From assembly GCA_018398805.1 (NCBI GenBank), contig JAGFBZ010000001.1:616331-680330 (forward strand): a DNA stretch of 64,000 nucleotides. Reading direction: 5' to 3'. Positions 33,595-46,265 of the stretch are shown in pieces. Under the pieces are notes generated by a model. It had not been told where the DNA came from, ran no database searches, and worked only from the letters and a program-made list of their open reading frames with translations. This stretch comes from Hirundichthys speculiger (taxonomy: Eukaryota; Chordata; Actinopteri; Beloniformes; Exocoetidae). Numbering within the stretch: the stretch's first letter is position 1; each line of letters opens with the position of its first letter. A program made the translations under genes and the position numbers.

Positions 33595-34354
33595 CACATG
33601 TGTCAAACACATGTTGCTGTCAAAATGCCGTCAAAATGCTGTCAAAATACCGTGGCGGGCCACTTTATGTGGCCCTCGAGAGCATGGGCATTATTGGCTT
33701 AAATTTTAAACCAATATTTTAAGTTAAGATATATTAGTTAAGAGTTAAGAATATTTTAAGACTTAAAATAAGCTTACGCCGCTTGAAAGCGCATATTGAC
33801 AACAAACTACACCTCCCATCATGCATTTCGTCGTTACCCACAACGATAACGGTAGCTATGAGCAAGACGATTTTTCAGAACTGATGGACTTAAGAAAAAC
33901 CTTTACAAGGAAGGATGCACAAGGAAGGTAGTTTCATGAACGATGGGAAAACAATTACAAGTTTGTATCTCAAGCTGAAATAACAGTATGTCTTTTGTGT
34001 TATGAGGTGGTGTCAGTCATGAAAGAGTTTAATCTACGTCGGCATTTTGACAGCAAACACGGAGCTAAGTATGCTAAATTTAGCCCACAAGAAAAACAAA
34101 GAACCACTTCCGCTTCTGAAACCAAGGTAATTGATACTCTTACAACCACAAACTCTGAGTTTAATATAATAAGTTAAATATTTGAAAACTGAATACATAA
34201 TAAATACAGAAACATTATTTAACATTATAATAAAGTGTAGTTTATTTATTTTGATTGACATTGCATTTTGTTACATTCATGCTGTCAATCTGGCCCTTCG
34301 AGGGCCACCATGATGCTGATGTGGCCCTCAGTGAAAATGAGTCTGACAGCCCTG
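33595..34354 (+). mobile_element. hAT element with 8-bp duplication and proven empty site
   Basis: The right end, inverted, is cagggctgtcagactcattt; the left end cacatgtgtcaaacacatgt is a diverged partner. Both subterminal regions carry GTGGCCCTCGA. The flanks ttctattt (33587-33594) and gtctattt (34355-34362) match at 7 of 8. The related sequence at 31655-31720 lacks the element. The 760-bp copy keeps one coding piece, a zinc finger at about 33930-34090. Confidence 0.85.
33930..34180 (+). pseudogene. hAT transposase N-terminal zinc finger fragment
   Basis: The frame reads R, stop, FHERWENNYKFVSQ, then VCLLCYEVVSVMKEFNLRRH and FDSKHGAKYAKF. This is a C-x2-C...H-x5-H finger of the kind at the start of hAT transposases related to GTF2IRD2/EPM2AIP1 (VCLIC...VSV.KE.NLRRHF..KH). 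The rest of the transposase is missing. A stop upstream of the finger means no complete product. Confidence 0.6.
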
Positions 34355-34362
34355 GTCTATTT

Positions 34363-35603
34363 CCTTTTCAGGGATTAATATTCTCACCGTGTGTCAGAGG
34401 GGCAACAACTGACTGACATGGAGGCACAGAAACTTGATGAGAATTCAGCTGAAATGTTAAAAAAAACCTCAAAGTTTCCATAAAAAGAGTGTCTGAGTTT
34501 CATTTCCTCTTTCTATTGCAAATTTTAAAAAGTTCCCATGCTGTCATTTATTACTTTGGTGGTCAGGTTATTTTTTTTAAATGTGTGCACACCAAAGCCC
34601 CATAGAACTGGAAACATAAAAAGCGAGAACTAACTTCAACTACCTGCAATGAAAGATCACATACTGGGGCTCACACGTAAAGCACCAACTAGGTGACCAG
34701 AAAGCTTTCCAGGAAATGGTCAGCAAGTATTACCCATGGTCCCATCTGGATTAGTGGTCTGGATTCCTGGCCTTTACCCAGACGGCCAGGGAACAACTAT
34801 TTTCTGAATTCACTGGTTAGTGCTTATTATTATTGCTCGGAAGGGTCCTGAAATGATGGTGAAAGTGGCTCCACTGGAGGTAGAAGCTGATGAACTGAAC
34901 ATGCTCCAGCAGATGTCCTCTGGTTAGCGATGGCTAGCAGCCTTCACACAGGACAGAAATGATCTGCTTTGCCTCATCTCTGAAAACCGGTCACTATGGT
35001 CTCTTAGTGTAGCTAAAACCTAGTGGTCAGTTGAGGAACTGCAACTCTTCCCATTTCAACATTAGATTCAACCCAGAAGTTGGAATGTTGGTTCTTGTTA
35101 TTAACTTATTTTTTGTCATGTCACAAAAAAAACTCTTTTGATGTTTTGATGAGGTGGAGGCGAGTTGCACTAAAGAAGATGATGGTGATGAGATGTCCTC
35201 AAACATATACAGGGCAGGAAGAGTTTAGGCTCTTCCAGGAGCTGCAGCTGCACAACTGACAGCTTTCAAGAGTAATTCAGGCTGATTGGGAGGCATTTTG
35301 ACAGCCTTCTGGACTGACAAGCACCAAGACTCACAAAACAGTGCATGAAGCTGTCAAAGTAGAAAAAAGAACCTTGCCCTGAGCTCAGAGGGAGACCAGA
35401 GGAAGTATGTATCATGAAAAAGAATGGGGCCCAAACTGGAGCCTTGTGGTTCCCCACATGGTGGCCCAGGTAAACAGAGAAACTCCTGTCTGACAAATGT
35501 GACTTTGAAAGACTGTACTGTTGATGGCCAAAGAGAAACAGGATCACAATAGTGTAAAAAAAAAAAAAAAAAGGGACTGACAGATCTCTGTTGTCATTTG
35601 CAG
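34363..35603. other. No gene recognised; intron region of the receptor pseudogene
   Basis: This should hold the Ig2/transmembrane exon of the broken receptor copy if it followed the order of the second copy, but no counterpart of 50187-50597 is readable. A dispersed-repeat copy (cctagtggtcagttgaggaac) lies at 35019-35085. Confidence 0.45.
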
Positions 35604-35693
35604 AGAACATTCATGGACAGCAGGTCTCAAACCCGCTAGCTGAAGGAGCAAAAAAGCTTCAGACGGTTCATTCAGAGGTCCACAGCCCTTCCT
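35604..35693 (+). pseudogene. SIGLEC15-like cytoplasmic-tail exon, broken gene copy
   Basis: A 90-bp exon with acceptor tttgcag and donor gtgagg, same length and phase as its relative at 50844-50933. In phase 1 it is open: NIHGQQVSNPLAEGAKKLQ then TVHSEVHSPS. It differs from the second copy by EE to KK, PV to LA, and has no stop where that copy has one. Because its V exon (30929) is broken and the Ig2/TM exon is missing, the gene copy as a whole is a pseudogene. Confidence 0.7.
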
Positions 35694-36390
35694 GTGAGGC
35701 CTGTCTGTGTGTGTACATTCATGAAACAGCAGTGAGGACCCATGTTTCAGTCTGAAAGCAAAGACTGGAGACAACATCCAAAACAAGTGCTACCAGAGCT
35801 GAAACCAGGACGAGCAGAGCTCTGCTGGGACCCCTGGGTGGTCAGACCGCCAATGCCAGGCTAAACGTGTCGCAACCAGGCTGGTCTACCGCTGTCAGCC
35901 CAGGACCAACAGGATGATGGACTACAGGTCCTAGCATACTTCCACTTAAAAGGGTCCTGAAAGGGTCTGCCAACATCTGACGGCTCTCTTACTTGTGTGT
36001 CAGACTGCGCCAGTGCCAGCTACCCACCTGACCACCTGACCACCCGTCTTGAAACACTCACAATGTAGAGTGACAGAAGACACCTGGAGCTGCAAGCCAC
36101 TTTTGCTCCAAGACCCTTCCTGGATGACCAGGAGACGGTCCCAGAACTCTGAGGTGGACCACATGTGCTAGTTGACGTCCTGCGAGAGGCTCCGCTGGCT
36201 CCAAGCAGCCGTTCCAAGCCAGCCGAGTTCATCCCGCATTACAGACATTCACAGTGACTTATATTATCAACATATTATGGCTTTAATCTCATACTTTTAC
36301 TTTTTTTTGTACACAGTGCAGTACTACTCACATTTCTGCAGTGGACATTTTTTTTATTAAAGCAGGTAACATGTATTTGTGTTCAACCAC
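35694..36390. other. No recognisable gene
   Basis: Flank of the receptor pseudogene. No counterpart of the candidate terminal exon at 52943 was found. Confidence 0.4.
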
Positions 36391-36560
36391 TTGCTACAAC
36401 AGTGGCAATGAAAAACTCTCCTTTAAGAGGAAAAAACCTTGATCAGGACCTGGATTATAAGGGGGGGACCTTCTTGCTGAAGACCAGCTGGGTAAAGAAA
36501 GAAAAAAAGAGGGAGACAGGACAGAGATGATGGAGGACAGAGAGAGGAGAGCACATACAT
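36391..36560. repeat. Common fish interspersed repeat fragment
   Basis: agtggcaatgaaaaactctc, aagaggaaaaaaccttgatc, aggacctgg and a G run with accttctt follow a widespread teleost repeat (..caaggaaaaactccctttaacaggaagaaacct..). Its class (LINE 3' part or SINE) is unclear to me. Confidence 0.5.
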
Positions 36561-36730
36561 CCTGGCAATACTACATTAGACAAAAAGTATAAATAATGAT
36601 TATCCATTAATTGGAGAACTTATAATTCCATCCATTTCTATTCTGACTGGTTCATTGTTAGTACATGAACTACAGAGATGACGATATAAACAGATGTAGG
36701 CAGCAACACTGAGGTGGTCAGACTGAAGGA

Positions 36731-39700
36731 TGGAGGTCAACGCTGGGATGACATCTATATAGACAGGTGGAGGTCTGGGATGACGTCTATATAGACAGGT
36801 GGAGGTCAACGCTGGGATGACATCTATATAGACAGGTGGAGGTCAACGCTGGGATGACATCTATATAGACAGGTGGAGGTCAACGCTGGGATGACATCTA
36901 TATAGACAGGTGGAGGTCAACGCTGGGATGACATCTATATAGACAGGTGGAGGTCAACGCTGGATGACATCTATATAGACAGGTGGAGGTCAACGCTGGG
37001 ATGACGTCTATATAGACAGGTGGAGGTCAACGCTGGGATGACATCTATATAGACAGGTGGAGGTCAACGCTGGGATGACATCTATATAGACAGGTGGAGG
37101 TCAACGCTGGGATGACGTCTATATAGACAGGTGGAGGTCAACGCTGGGATGACGTCTATATAGACAGGTGGAGGTCAACGCTGGGATGACATCTATATAG
37201 ACAGGTGGAGGTCAACGCTGGGATGACGTCTATATAGACAGGTGGAGGTCAACGCTGGGATGACGTCTATATAGACAGGTGGAGGTCAACGCTGGGATGA
37301 CATCTATATAGACAGGTGGAGGTCAACGCTGGGATGACGTCTATATAGACAGGTGGAGGTCAACGCTGGGATGACGTCTATATAGACAGGTGGAGGTCAA
37401 CGCTGGGATGACATCTATATAGACAGGTGGAGGTCAACGCTGGGATGACATCTATATAGACAGGTGGAGGTCAACGCTGGGATGACGTCTATATAGACAG
37501 GTGGAGGTCAACGCTGGGATGACGTCTATATAGACAGGTGGAGGTCAACGCTGGGATGACGTCTATATAGACAGGTGGAGGTCAACGCTGGGATGACGTC
37601 TATATAGACAGGTGGAGGTCAACGCTGGGATGACGTCTATATAGACAGGTGGAGGTCAACGCTGGGATGACGTCTATATAGACAGGTGGAGGTCAACGCT
37701 GGGATGACATCTATATAGACAGGTGGAGGTCAACGCTGGGATGACGTCTATATAGACAGGTGGAGGTCAACGCTGGGATGACGTCTATATAGACAGGTGG
37801 AGGTCAACGCTGGGATGACGTCTATATAGACAGGTGGAGGTCAACGCTGGGATGACATCTATATAGACAGGTGGAGGTCAACGCTGGGATGACGTCTATA
37901 TAGACAGGTGGAGGTCAACGCTGGGATGACATCTATATAGACAGGTGGAGGTCAACGCTGGGATGACGTCTATATAGACAGGTGGAGGTCAACGCTGGGA
38001 TGACATCTATATAGACAGGTGGAGGTCAACGCTGGGATGACATCTATATAGACAGGTGGAGGTCAACGCTGGGATGACGTCTATATAGACAGGTGGAGGT
38101 CAATGCTGGGATGACGTCTATATAGACAGGTGGAGGTCAACGCTGGGATGACGTCTATATAGACAGGTGGAGGTCAACGCTGGGATGACATCTATATAGA
38201 CAGGTGGAGGTCAACGCTGGGATGACGTCTATATAGACAGGTGGAGGTCAACGCTGGGATGACGTCTATATAGACAGGTGGGAGGTCAACGCTGGGATGA
38301 CGTCTATATAGACAGGTGGAGGTCAACGCTGGGATGACGTCTATATAGACAGGTGGAGGTCAACGCTGGGATGACGTCTATATAGACAGGTGGAGGTCAA
38401 CGCTGGGATGACGTCTATATAGACAGGTGGAGGTCAACGCTGGGATGACGTCTATATAGACAGGTGGAGGTCAACGCTGGGATGACATCTATATAGACAG
38501 GTGGAGGTCAACAACGCTGGGATGACATCTATATAGACAGGTGGAGGTCAACGCTGGGATGACGTCTATATAGACAGGTGGAGGTCAACGCTGGGATGAC
38601 GTCTATATAGACAGGTGGAGGTCAACGCTGGGATGACGTCTATATAGACAGGTGGAGGTCAACGCTGGGATGACATCTATATAGACAGGTGGAGGTCAAC
38701 GCTGGGATGACGTCTATATAGACAGGTGGAGGTCAACGCTGGGATGACGTCTATATAGACAGGTGGAGGTCAACGCTGGGATGACGTCTATATAGACAGG
38801 TGGAGGTCAACGCTGGGATGACATCTATATAGACAGGTGGAGGTCAACGCTGGGATGACGTCTATATAGACAGGTGGAGGTCAACGCTGGGATGACATCT
38901 ATATAGACAGGTGGAGGTCAACGCTGGGATGACGTCTATATAGACAGGTGGAGGTCAACGCTGGGATGACGTCTATATAGACAGGTGGAGGTCAACGCTG
39001 GGATGACGTCTATATAGACAGGTGGAGGTCAACGCTGGGATGACGTCTATATAGACAGGTGGAGGTCAACGCTGGGATGACGTCTATATAGACAGGTGGA
39101 GGTCAACGCTGGGATGACGTCTATATAGACAGGTGGAGGTCAACGCTGGGATGACGTCTATATAGACAGGTGGAGGGCAACGCTGGGATGACGTCTATAG
39201 ACAGGTGGAGGTCAACGCTGGGATGACGTCTATATACAGGTGGAGGTCAACGCTGGGATGACGTCTATATAGACAGGTGGAGGTCAACGCTGGGATGACG
39301 TCTATATAGACAGGTGGAGGTCAACGCTGGGATGACGTCTATATAGACAGGTGGAGGTCAACGCTGGGATGACATCTATATAGACAGGTGGAGGTCAACG
39401 CTGGGATGACGTCTATATAGACAGGTGGAGGTCAACGCTGGGATGACATCTATATAGACAGGTGGAGGTCAACGCTGGGATGACATCTATATAGACAGGT
39501 GGAGGTCAACGCTGGGATGACGTCTATATAGACAGGTGGAGGTCAACGCTGGGATGACATCTATATACAGGTGGAGGTCAACGCTGGGATGACGTCTATA
39601 TAGACAGGTGGAGGTCAACGCTGGGATGACGTCTATATAGACAGGTGGAGGTCAAACGCTGGGATGACGTCTATATAGACAGGTGGAGGTCAACGCTGGG

Positions 39701-42700
39701 ATGACGTCTATATAGACAGGTGGAGGTCAACGCTGGGATGACATCTATATAGACAGGTGGAGGTCAACGCTGGGATGACGTCTATATAGACAGGTGGAGG
39801 TCAACGCTGGGATGACGTCTATATAGACAGGTGGAGGTCAACGCTGGGATGACGTCTATATAGACAGGTGGAGGTGAACGCTGGGATGACGTCTATATAG
39901 ACAGGTGGAGGTCAACGCTGGGATGACGTCTATATAGACAGGTGGAGGTCAACGCTGGGATGACGTCTATATAGACAGGTGGAGGTCAACGCTGGGATGA
40001 CGTCTATAGACAGGTGGAGGTCAACGCTGGGATGACATCTATATAGACAGGTGGAGGTCAACGCTGGGATGACGTCTATATAGACAGGTGGAGGTCAACG
40101 CTGGGATGACATCTATATAGACAGGTGGAGGTCAACGCTGGGATGACATCTATATAGACAGGTGGAGGTCAACGCTGGGATGACGTCTATATAGACAGGT
40201 GGAGGTCAACGCTGGGATGACGTCTATATAGACAGGTGGAGGTCAACGCTGGGATGACGTCTATATAGACAGGTGGAGGTCAACGCTGGGATGACGTCTA
40301 TATAGACAGGTGGAGGTCAACGCTGGGATGACGTCTATATAGACAGGTGGAGGTCAACGCTGGGATGACGTCTATAGACAGGTGGAGGTCAACGCTGGGA
40401 TGACGTCTATATAGACAGGTGGAGGTCAACGCTGGGATGACGTCTATATAGACAGGTGGAGGTCAACGCTGGGATGACGTCTATATAGACAGGTGGAGGT
40501 CAACGCTGGGATGACGTCTATATAGACAGGTGGAGGTCAACGCTGGGATGACGTCTATATAGACAGGTGGAGGTCAACGCTGGGATGACATCTATATAGA
40601 CAGGTGGAGGTCAACGCTGGGATGACGTCTATATAGACAGGTGGAGGTCAACGCTGGGATGACGTCTATATAGACAGGTGGAGGTCAACGCTGGGATGAC
40701 GTCTATATAGACAGGTGGAGGTCAACGCTGGGATGACGTCTATATAGACAGGTGGAGGTCAACGCTGGGATGACGTCTATATAGACAGGTGGAGGTCAAA
40801 CGCTGGGATGACGTCTATATAGACAGGTGGAGGTCAACGCTGGGATGACGTCTATATAGACAGGTGGAGGTCAACGCTGGGATGACATCTATATAGACAG
40901 GTGGAGGTCAACGCTGGGATGACGTCTATATAGACAGGTGGAGGTCAACGCTGGGATGACGTCTATATAGACAGGTGGAGGTCAACGCTGGGATGACGTC
41001 TATATAGACAGGTGGAGGTCAACGCTGGGATGACATCTATATAGACAGGTGGAGGTCAAAGCTGGGATGACGTCTATATAAACAGGTGGAGGTCAACGCT
41101 GGGATGACATCTATATAGACAGGTGGAGGTCAACGCTGGGATGACGTCTATATAGACAGGTGGAGGTCAACGCTGGGATGACGTCTATATAGAAGGGTGG
41201 AGGTCAACGCTGGGATGACATCTATATAGACAGGTGGAGGTCAAAGCTGGGATGACGTCTATATAGACAGGTGGAGGTCAACGCTGGGATGACATCTATA
41301 TAGACAAGTGGAGGTCAACGCTGGGATGACGTCTATATACACAGGTGGAGGTCAACGCTGGGATGACATCTATATAGACAAGTGGAGGTCAACGCTGAGA
41401 TGACGTCTATATAGACAGGTGGAGGTCAACGCTGGGATGACGTCTATATAGACAGGTGGAGGTCAACGCTGGGATGACGTCTATATAGACAGGTGGAGGT
41501 CAACGCTGGGATGACGTCTATATAGACAGGTGGAGGTCAACGCTGGGATGACGTCTATATAGACAGGTGGAGGTCAACGCTGGGATGACGTCTATATAGA
41601 CAGGTGGAGGTCAACGCTGGGATGACGTCTATATAGACAGGTGGAGGTCAACGCTGGGATGACATCTATATAGACAGGTGGAGGTCAAACGCTGGGATGA
41701 CGTCTATATAGACAGGTGGAGGTCAACGCTGGGATGACGTCTATATAGACAGGTGGGAGGTCAACGCTGGGATGACGTCTATATAGACAGGTGGAGGTCA
41801 ACGCTGGGATGACGTCTATATAGACAGGTGGAGGTCAAACGCTGGGATGACGTCTATATAGACAGGTGGAGGTCAACGCTGGGATGACGTCTATATAGAC
41901 AGGTGGAGGTCAACGCTGGGATGACGTCTATATAGACAGGTGGAGGTCAACGCTGGGATGACATCTATATAGACAGGTGGAGGTCAACGCTGGGATGACG
42001 TCTATATAGACAGGTGGAGGTCAACGCTGGGATGACGTCTATATAGACAGGTGGAGGTCAACGCTGGGATGACATCTATATAGACAGGTGGAGGTCAACG
42101 CTGGGATGACGTCTATATAGACAGGTGGAGGTCAACGCTGGGATGACGTCTATATAGACAGGTGGAGGTCAACGCTGGGATGACGTCTATATAGACAGGT
42201 GGAGGTCAACGCTGGGATGACGTCTATATAGACAGGTGGAGGTCAACGCTGGGATGACGTCTATATAGACAGGTGGAGGTCAACGCTGGGATGACGTCTA
42301 TATAGACAGGTGGAGGTCAACGCTGGGATGACGTCTATATAGACAGGTGGAGGTCAACGCTGGGATGACATCTATATAGACAGGTGGAGGTCAACGCTGG
42401 GATGACGTCTATATAGACAGGTGGAGGTCAACGCTGGGGATGACGTCTATATAGACAGGTGGAGGTCAACGCTGGGATGACGTCTATATAGACAGGTGGA
42501 GGTCAACGCTGGGATGACGTCTATATAGACAGGTGGAGGTCAACGCTGGGATGACGTCTATATAGACAGGTGGAGGTCAACGCTGGGATGACGTCTATAT
42601 AGACAGGTGGAGGTCAAAACGCTGGGATGACGTCTATATAGACAGGTGGAGGTCAACGCTGGGATGACGTCTATATAGACAGGTGGAGGTCAACGCTGGG

Positions 42701-43951
42701 ATGACGTCTATATAGACAGGTGGAGGTCAACGCTGGGATGACGTCTATATAGACAGATGGAGGTCAACGCTGGGATGACGTCTATATAGACAGGTGGAGG
42801 TCAACGCTGGGATGACGTCTATATAGACAGGTGGAGGTCAACGCTGGGATGACGTCTATATAGACGGTGGAGGTCAACGCTGGGGATGACGTCTATATAG
42901 ACAGGTGGAGGTCTACGCTGGGATGACGTCTATATAGACAGGTGGTGGTCAACGCTGGGATGACGTCGATATAGACAGGTGGAGGTCAACGCTTAGATGA
43001 CATCTATATCGACAGATGGAGGTCAACGCTGGGATGACGTCTATATAGACAGGTGGAGGTCAACGCTGGGATGACGTCTATATAGACAGGTGGAGGTCAA
43101 CGCTGGGATGACGTCTATATAGACAGGGTGGAGGTCAACGCTGGGATGACGTCTATATAGACAGGTGGAGGTCAACGCTGGGATGACGTCTATATAGACA
43201 GGTGGGAGGTCAACGCTGGGATGACGTCTATATAGACAGGTGGAGGTCAACGCTGGGATGACATCTATATAGACAGGTGGAGGTCAACGCTGGGATGACG
43301 TCTATATAGACAGGTGGAGGTCAACGCTGGGATGACGTCTATATAGACAGGTGGAGGTCAAACGCTGGGATGACGTCTATATAGACAGGTGGAGGTCAAC
43401 GCTGGGATGACGTCTATATAGACAGGTGGAGGTCAACGCTGGGATGACGTCTATATAGACAGGTGGAGGTCAACGCTGGGATGACATCTATATAGACAGG
43501 TGGAGGTCAACGCTGGGATGACGTCTATATAGACAGGTGGAGGTCAACGCTGGGATGACGTCTATATAGACAGGTGGAGGTCAACGTTGGGATGACGTCT
43601 ATATAGACAGGTGGAGGTCAACGCTGGGATGACGTCTATATAGACAGGTGGAGGTCAACGCTGGGATGAAGTCTATACATAGACAGGTGGAGGTCAACGC
43701 TGGGATGACGTCTATATAGACAGGTGGAGTTCAACGCTGAGATGACGTCTATATAGACAGGTGGAGGTCAACGCTGGGATGACATCTATATAGACCGGTG
43801 GAGGTCAACGCTGGGATGACGTCTATATAGACAGGTGGAGGTCAACGCTGGGATGAAGTCTATATATAGACAGGTGGAGGTCAATGCTGGGATGACGTCT
43901 ATATAGACAGGTGGAGGTCAACGCTCTATATAGACAGGTGGAGGTCAACGA
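36731..43951. repeat. 37-bp minisatellite, about 195 units
   Basis: Unit tggaggtcaacgctgggatg + acgtctatatagacagg, 37 bp, head to tail for 7.2 kb. The main variation is one base, gacgtc or gacatc; the left edge is mostly gacatc and the interior mostly gacgtc. Rare units have one-base insertions (caaacgctg, gtgggagg), short deletions (ctatagac) or are degenerate, with more changes near 41050-41400 and 42840-43951. 37 is not a multiple of three, so it is not coding; there are no spacers, so it is not CRISPR. Confidence 0.98.
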
Positions 43952-43964
43952 TGGTAAAGAACAT

Positions 43965-44792
43965 GACTTGCATGCGCCCCCTAGTATAACTGGAGTGTGC
44001 GGTGCTCCACCAACTAACCCAAACACAGCAGCGTGGAGCATCTGTTACTGATAACGCAGACATGTCTTGGATTGATGATGTTAGGCAGTGGCCTCCAGTT
44101 ACAGATGAAGGTAGTTTGACGCTGTTTTTAATGATTGGTTATGGAAATAGCATGATCTATTCCCATAATCAAACACTAAAAACTGTGGAACGCTGCAACG
44201 CTGGCTATAACTAACGTCAACAAGCCATAAAGATTATGCTGCTGTAATGTTAACGCGAGCGGTAAATTAGGCTATGTGTTAATGTTATATTTAATTTATT
44301 TTATCATTCTCCTAAGTCATTCATTCATTAATTTATTCATTCATTTATAGGCTTGTGCTAGTGCCGAGGGCTACAGTAGCCTCATACTGCTGTTCTTTCG
44401 GCCAGAATCGTCCGGGACTATATCGTCAGCGAGACTACAAGTAGTACGAGATTGAATGTTAACGAAAACTCACCCACCCGGCTGTATTCATTTGGAACAA
44501 AGTTCCTTTCTGTTGATATTTTTCACCCACGTCTTCCTAACTTCTTGTTCTGCAAACAAGGCAGTCTTCGTGCATACTTTCTTCTTCCATTGTCGAATTT
44601 TCACACCATTGTTGGCACAGTTTATGACGGAACATGTATTCCCACTCGACCGACTCGACATTATAAAAATATATATTTGTAGAAAGAGAAAAACACTGGT
44701 TAATCTGCGAGCCGGTGAAAGAATCGCTCTGTAGCACCCTCCAGCAATGGCGGACGGGGTAATTCCGGGGGGCTGGCCCGAAAAGGTCTATA
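43965..44792 (+). mobile_element. Possible ISL2EU/YqaJ-type element, copy 2, left end lost
   Basis: Closely related to 31790-32648 over its whole length, including the MSWIDDVRQWPPVTDEG first exon and the right end cccgaaaaggtctata. It starts at catgcgccccctag, so the left terminal repeat is missing. It lacks the gtggctccgcca segment and a short block (gtaaaggcttgtgtattt) of copy 1, and has small insertions. It interrupts the minisatellite. Confidence 0.6.
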
Positions 44793-45092
44793 TCCGCTAT
44801 GCTGCCCCCTCTCTGGAGGGAGGGTATCATAGCGGCTGCTGCAGGACAGGCAGTAATCTCTATGGCAGTAATCGAGGGAGAAAACGAAACGACAACGAAA
44901 ACGAAGCTGAATTTATCTACAATTCAGTTTAGTTTTTAGTTAGTTTTACATCCTTCATTGTAGTTTTTATTTAGTTTAGTTTTCGTTTTTTTTTTAATTG
45001 TAGTTTTTATTTTTTATTTCAGTTAACTGAAATATTTTTTCATTGCTAGTTTTAGTTTTAGTCTTAGTTTTCGTTAACTATAATAACCCTGG
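44793..45092. repeat. AT-rich interspersed repeat next to the element
   Basis: Starts with a hairpin-like tccgctatgctgccccctct...ggagggagggtatcatagcgg, then aacgaaaacgaagc and long (TAGTTTT)-type stretches, ending gttaactataataaccctgg. This ending is a common fish repeat motif. It joins the small minisatellite block directly. Confidence 0.6.
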
Positions 45093-45482
45093 TTGGGATG
45101 ACGTCTATATAGACGGGTGGAGATCAACGCTAGGATGACATCTATATAGACAGGTGGAGGTCAACGCTGGGATGACATCTATATAGACAGGTGGAGGTCA
45201 ACGCTGGGATGACATCTATATAGACAGGTGGAGATCAACGCTAGGATGACATCTATATAGACAGGTGGAGGTCAACGTTGGGATGACGTCTATATAGACG
45301 GGTGGAGATCAACGCTAGGATGACATCTATATAGACAGGTGGAGGTCAACGCTGGGATGACATCTATATAGACAGGTGGAGGTCAACGCTGGGATGACAT
45401 CTATATAGACAGGTGGAGGTCAACGTTGGGATGACGTCTATATAGACAGGTGGAGGTCAACGCTGGGATGACATCTATATAC
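45093..45482. repeat. Second block of the 37-bp minisatellite
   Basis: About 10-11 units of the same repeat, with more gacatc than gacgtc, and variant units (agacgggtggagatcaacg, gctaggatgac) that are not seen in the main block. It ends abruptly at the LINE. Confidence 0.95.
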
Positions 45483-46265
45483 GTGAGCGACAACAGTGAT
45501 CTCTGTTTCAGACTATTTAACATCCACTCCTCCTTTAGGATATCATCACTGACCGCAAGTATAAATTTTTATGCCTGAATGAAACATGGCAACAACAACA
45601 TGACTTTTCAGAGCGACTGAAGCCATGCCCCCTGGGTTTGTTTACGTCTGTCAGCCCCGTGTCACTAGCCGTTGGGGAGGTCTCGCGATGATCTATCGAG
45701 AGAATTGGACAGTCTCATCTGTTTGTTTGCCAGCATATCAGTCTTTTGAATCTCTTGCCTTAAAACTGAATGGTCCCTCTCCTACCATAATTGCCACTGT
45801 TTACTGCCCACCCAAAACCAACTCAGACTTCATCAGGAAATTTTATACTTTTCTCATTCAGATATCCTCCCTCTCCTCTAATATAATTGTACTTGGTGAT
45901 TGTATTATACATATGGACAATTCTTATAACTGCTTCCCCAAAGACTTTACATCTTGAATGGACAGTTTTGGATTACCGCAGTTAATCACCTTTCCCACCC
46001 ACTCAAAAGGACATATTCTGGACCTCATCTGCTGCTTTGGTGTTTCTTCTTTCAATTTTACTGCAGTTGACCTCCCCATTTCTGACCACATGCTCATTTC
46101 ATTCATGGTTAATGTCAGTCTATCCAAAGCTAAACAACATGGCACCATCTCATTCCATAACTTGTTTTTACTAATTATTTAATTATTTTATTGATCTTTG
46201 TACGGTGACCTTGAGTGTTGTGAAAGGGGCCTCTAATTAAAATGAACTATTATATTATTATTATT
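45483..46265 (+). mobile_element. L2/Rex1-type LINE, internally deleted
   Basis: The endonuclease domain (45540-46180) is followed at once by a 3' end: tgtacggtgaccttgagtgt, tgaaaggggcctctaatta, AATGAACTATT and (ATT)n. That is the usual 3' tail of fish L2/Rex1 elements. The whole reverse transcriptase is absent, so one internal deletion joined the two ends. It starts at the edge of the minisatellite. Confidence 0.75.
45540..46180 (+). pseudogene. LINE endonuclease (APE-like) fragment
   Basis: Before 45625 one frame reads DIITDRKYKFLCLNETWQQQ, with the E-T-W catalytic Glu block. A frameshift leads to GGLAMIYRENW, SFESLALKL, ATVYCPPK and NIIVLGDCIIHMDN. The family motif GDFN is GDCI here, losing the catalytic Asn. 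After a stop at 45957 it continues DSFGLPQLITFPTHSKGHIL, then DLICCFG and SDHMLISF, which keeps the SDH motif. This is the target-cutting domain of a non-LTR retrotransposon, inactive here. Confidence 0.8.

Noticed and set aside
43041..43250. Minus-strand frame with TSTCLYRRHPSVDLH repeats
   Set aside because: Minisatellite translation; a 37-bp unit shifts frame every repeat.
36731..43951. CRISPR-like array
   Set aside because: Repeats are contiguous with no spacers, the DNA is from a vertebrate, and units vary by point changes: a minisatellite.
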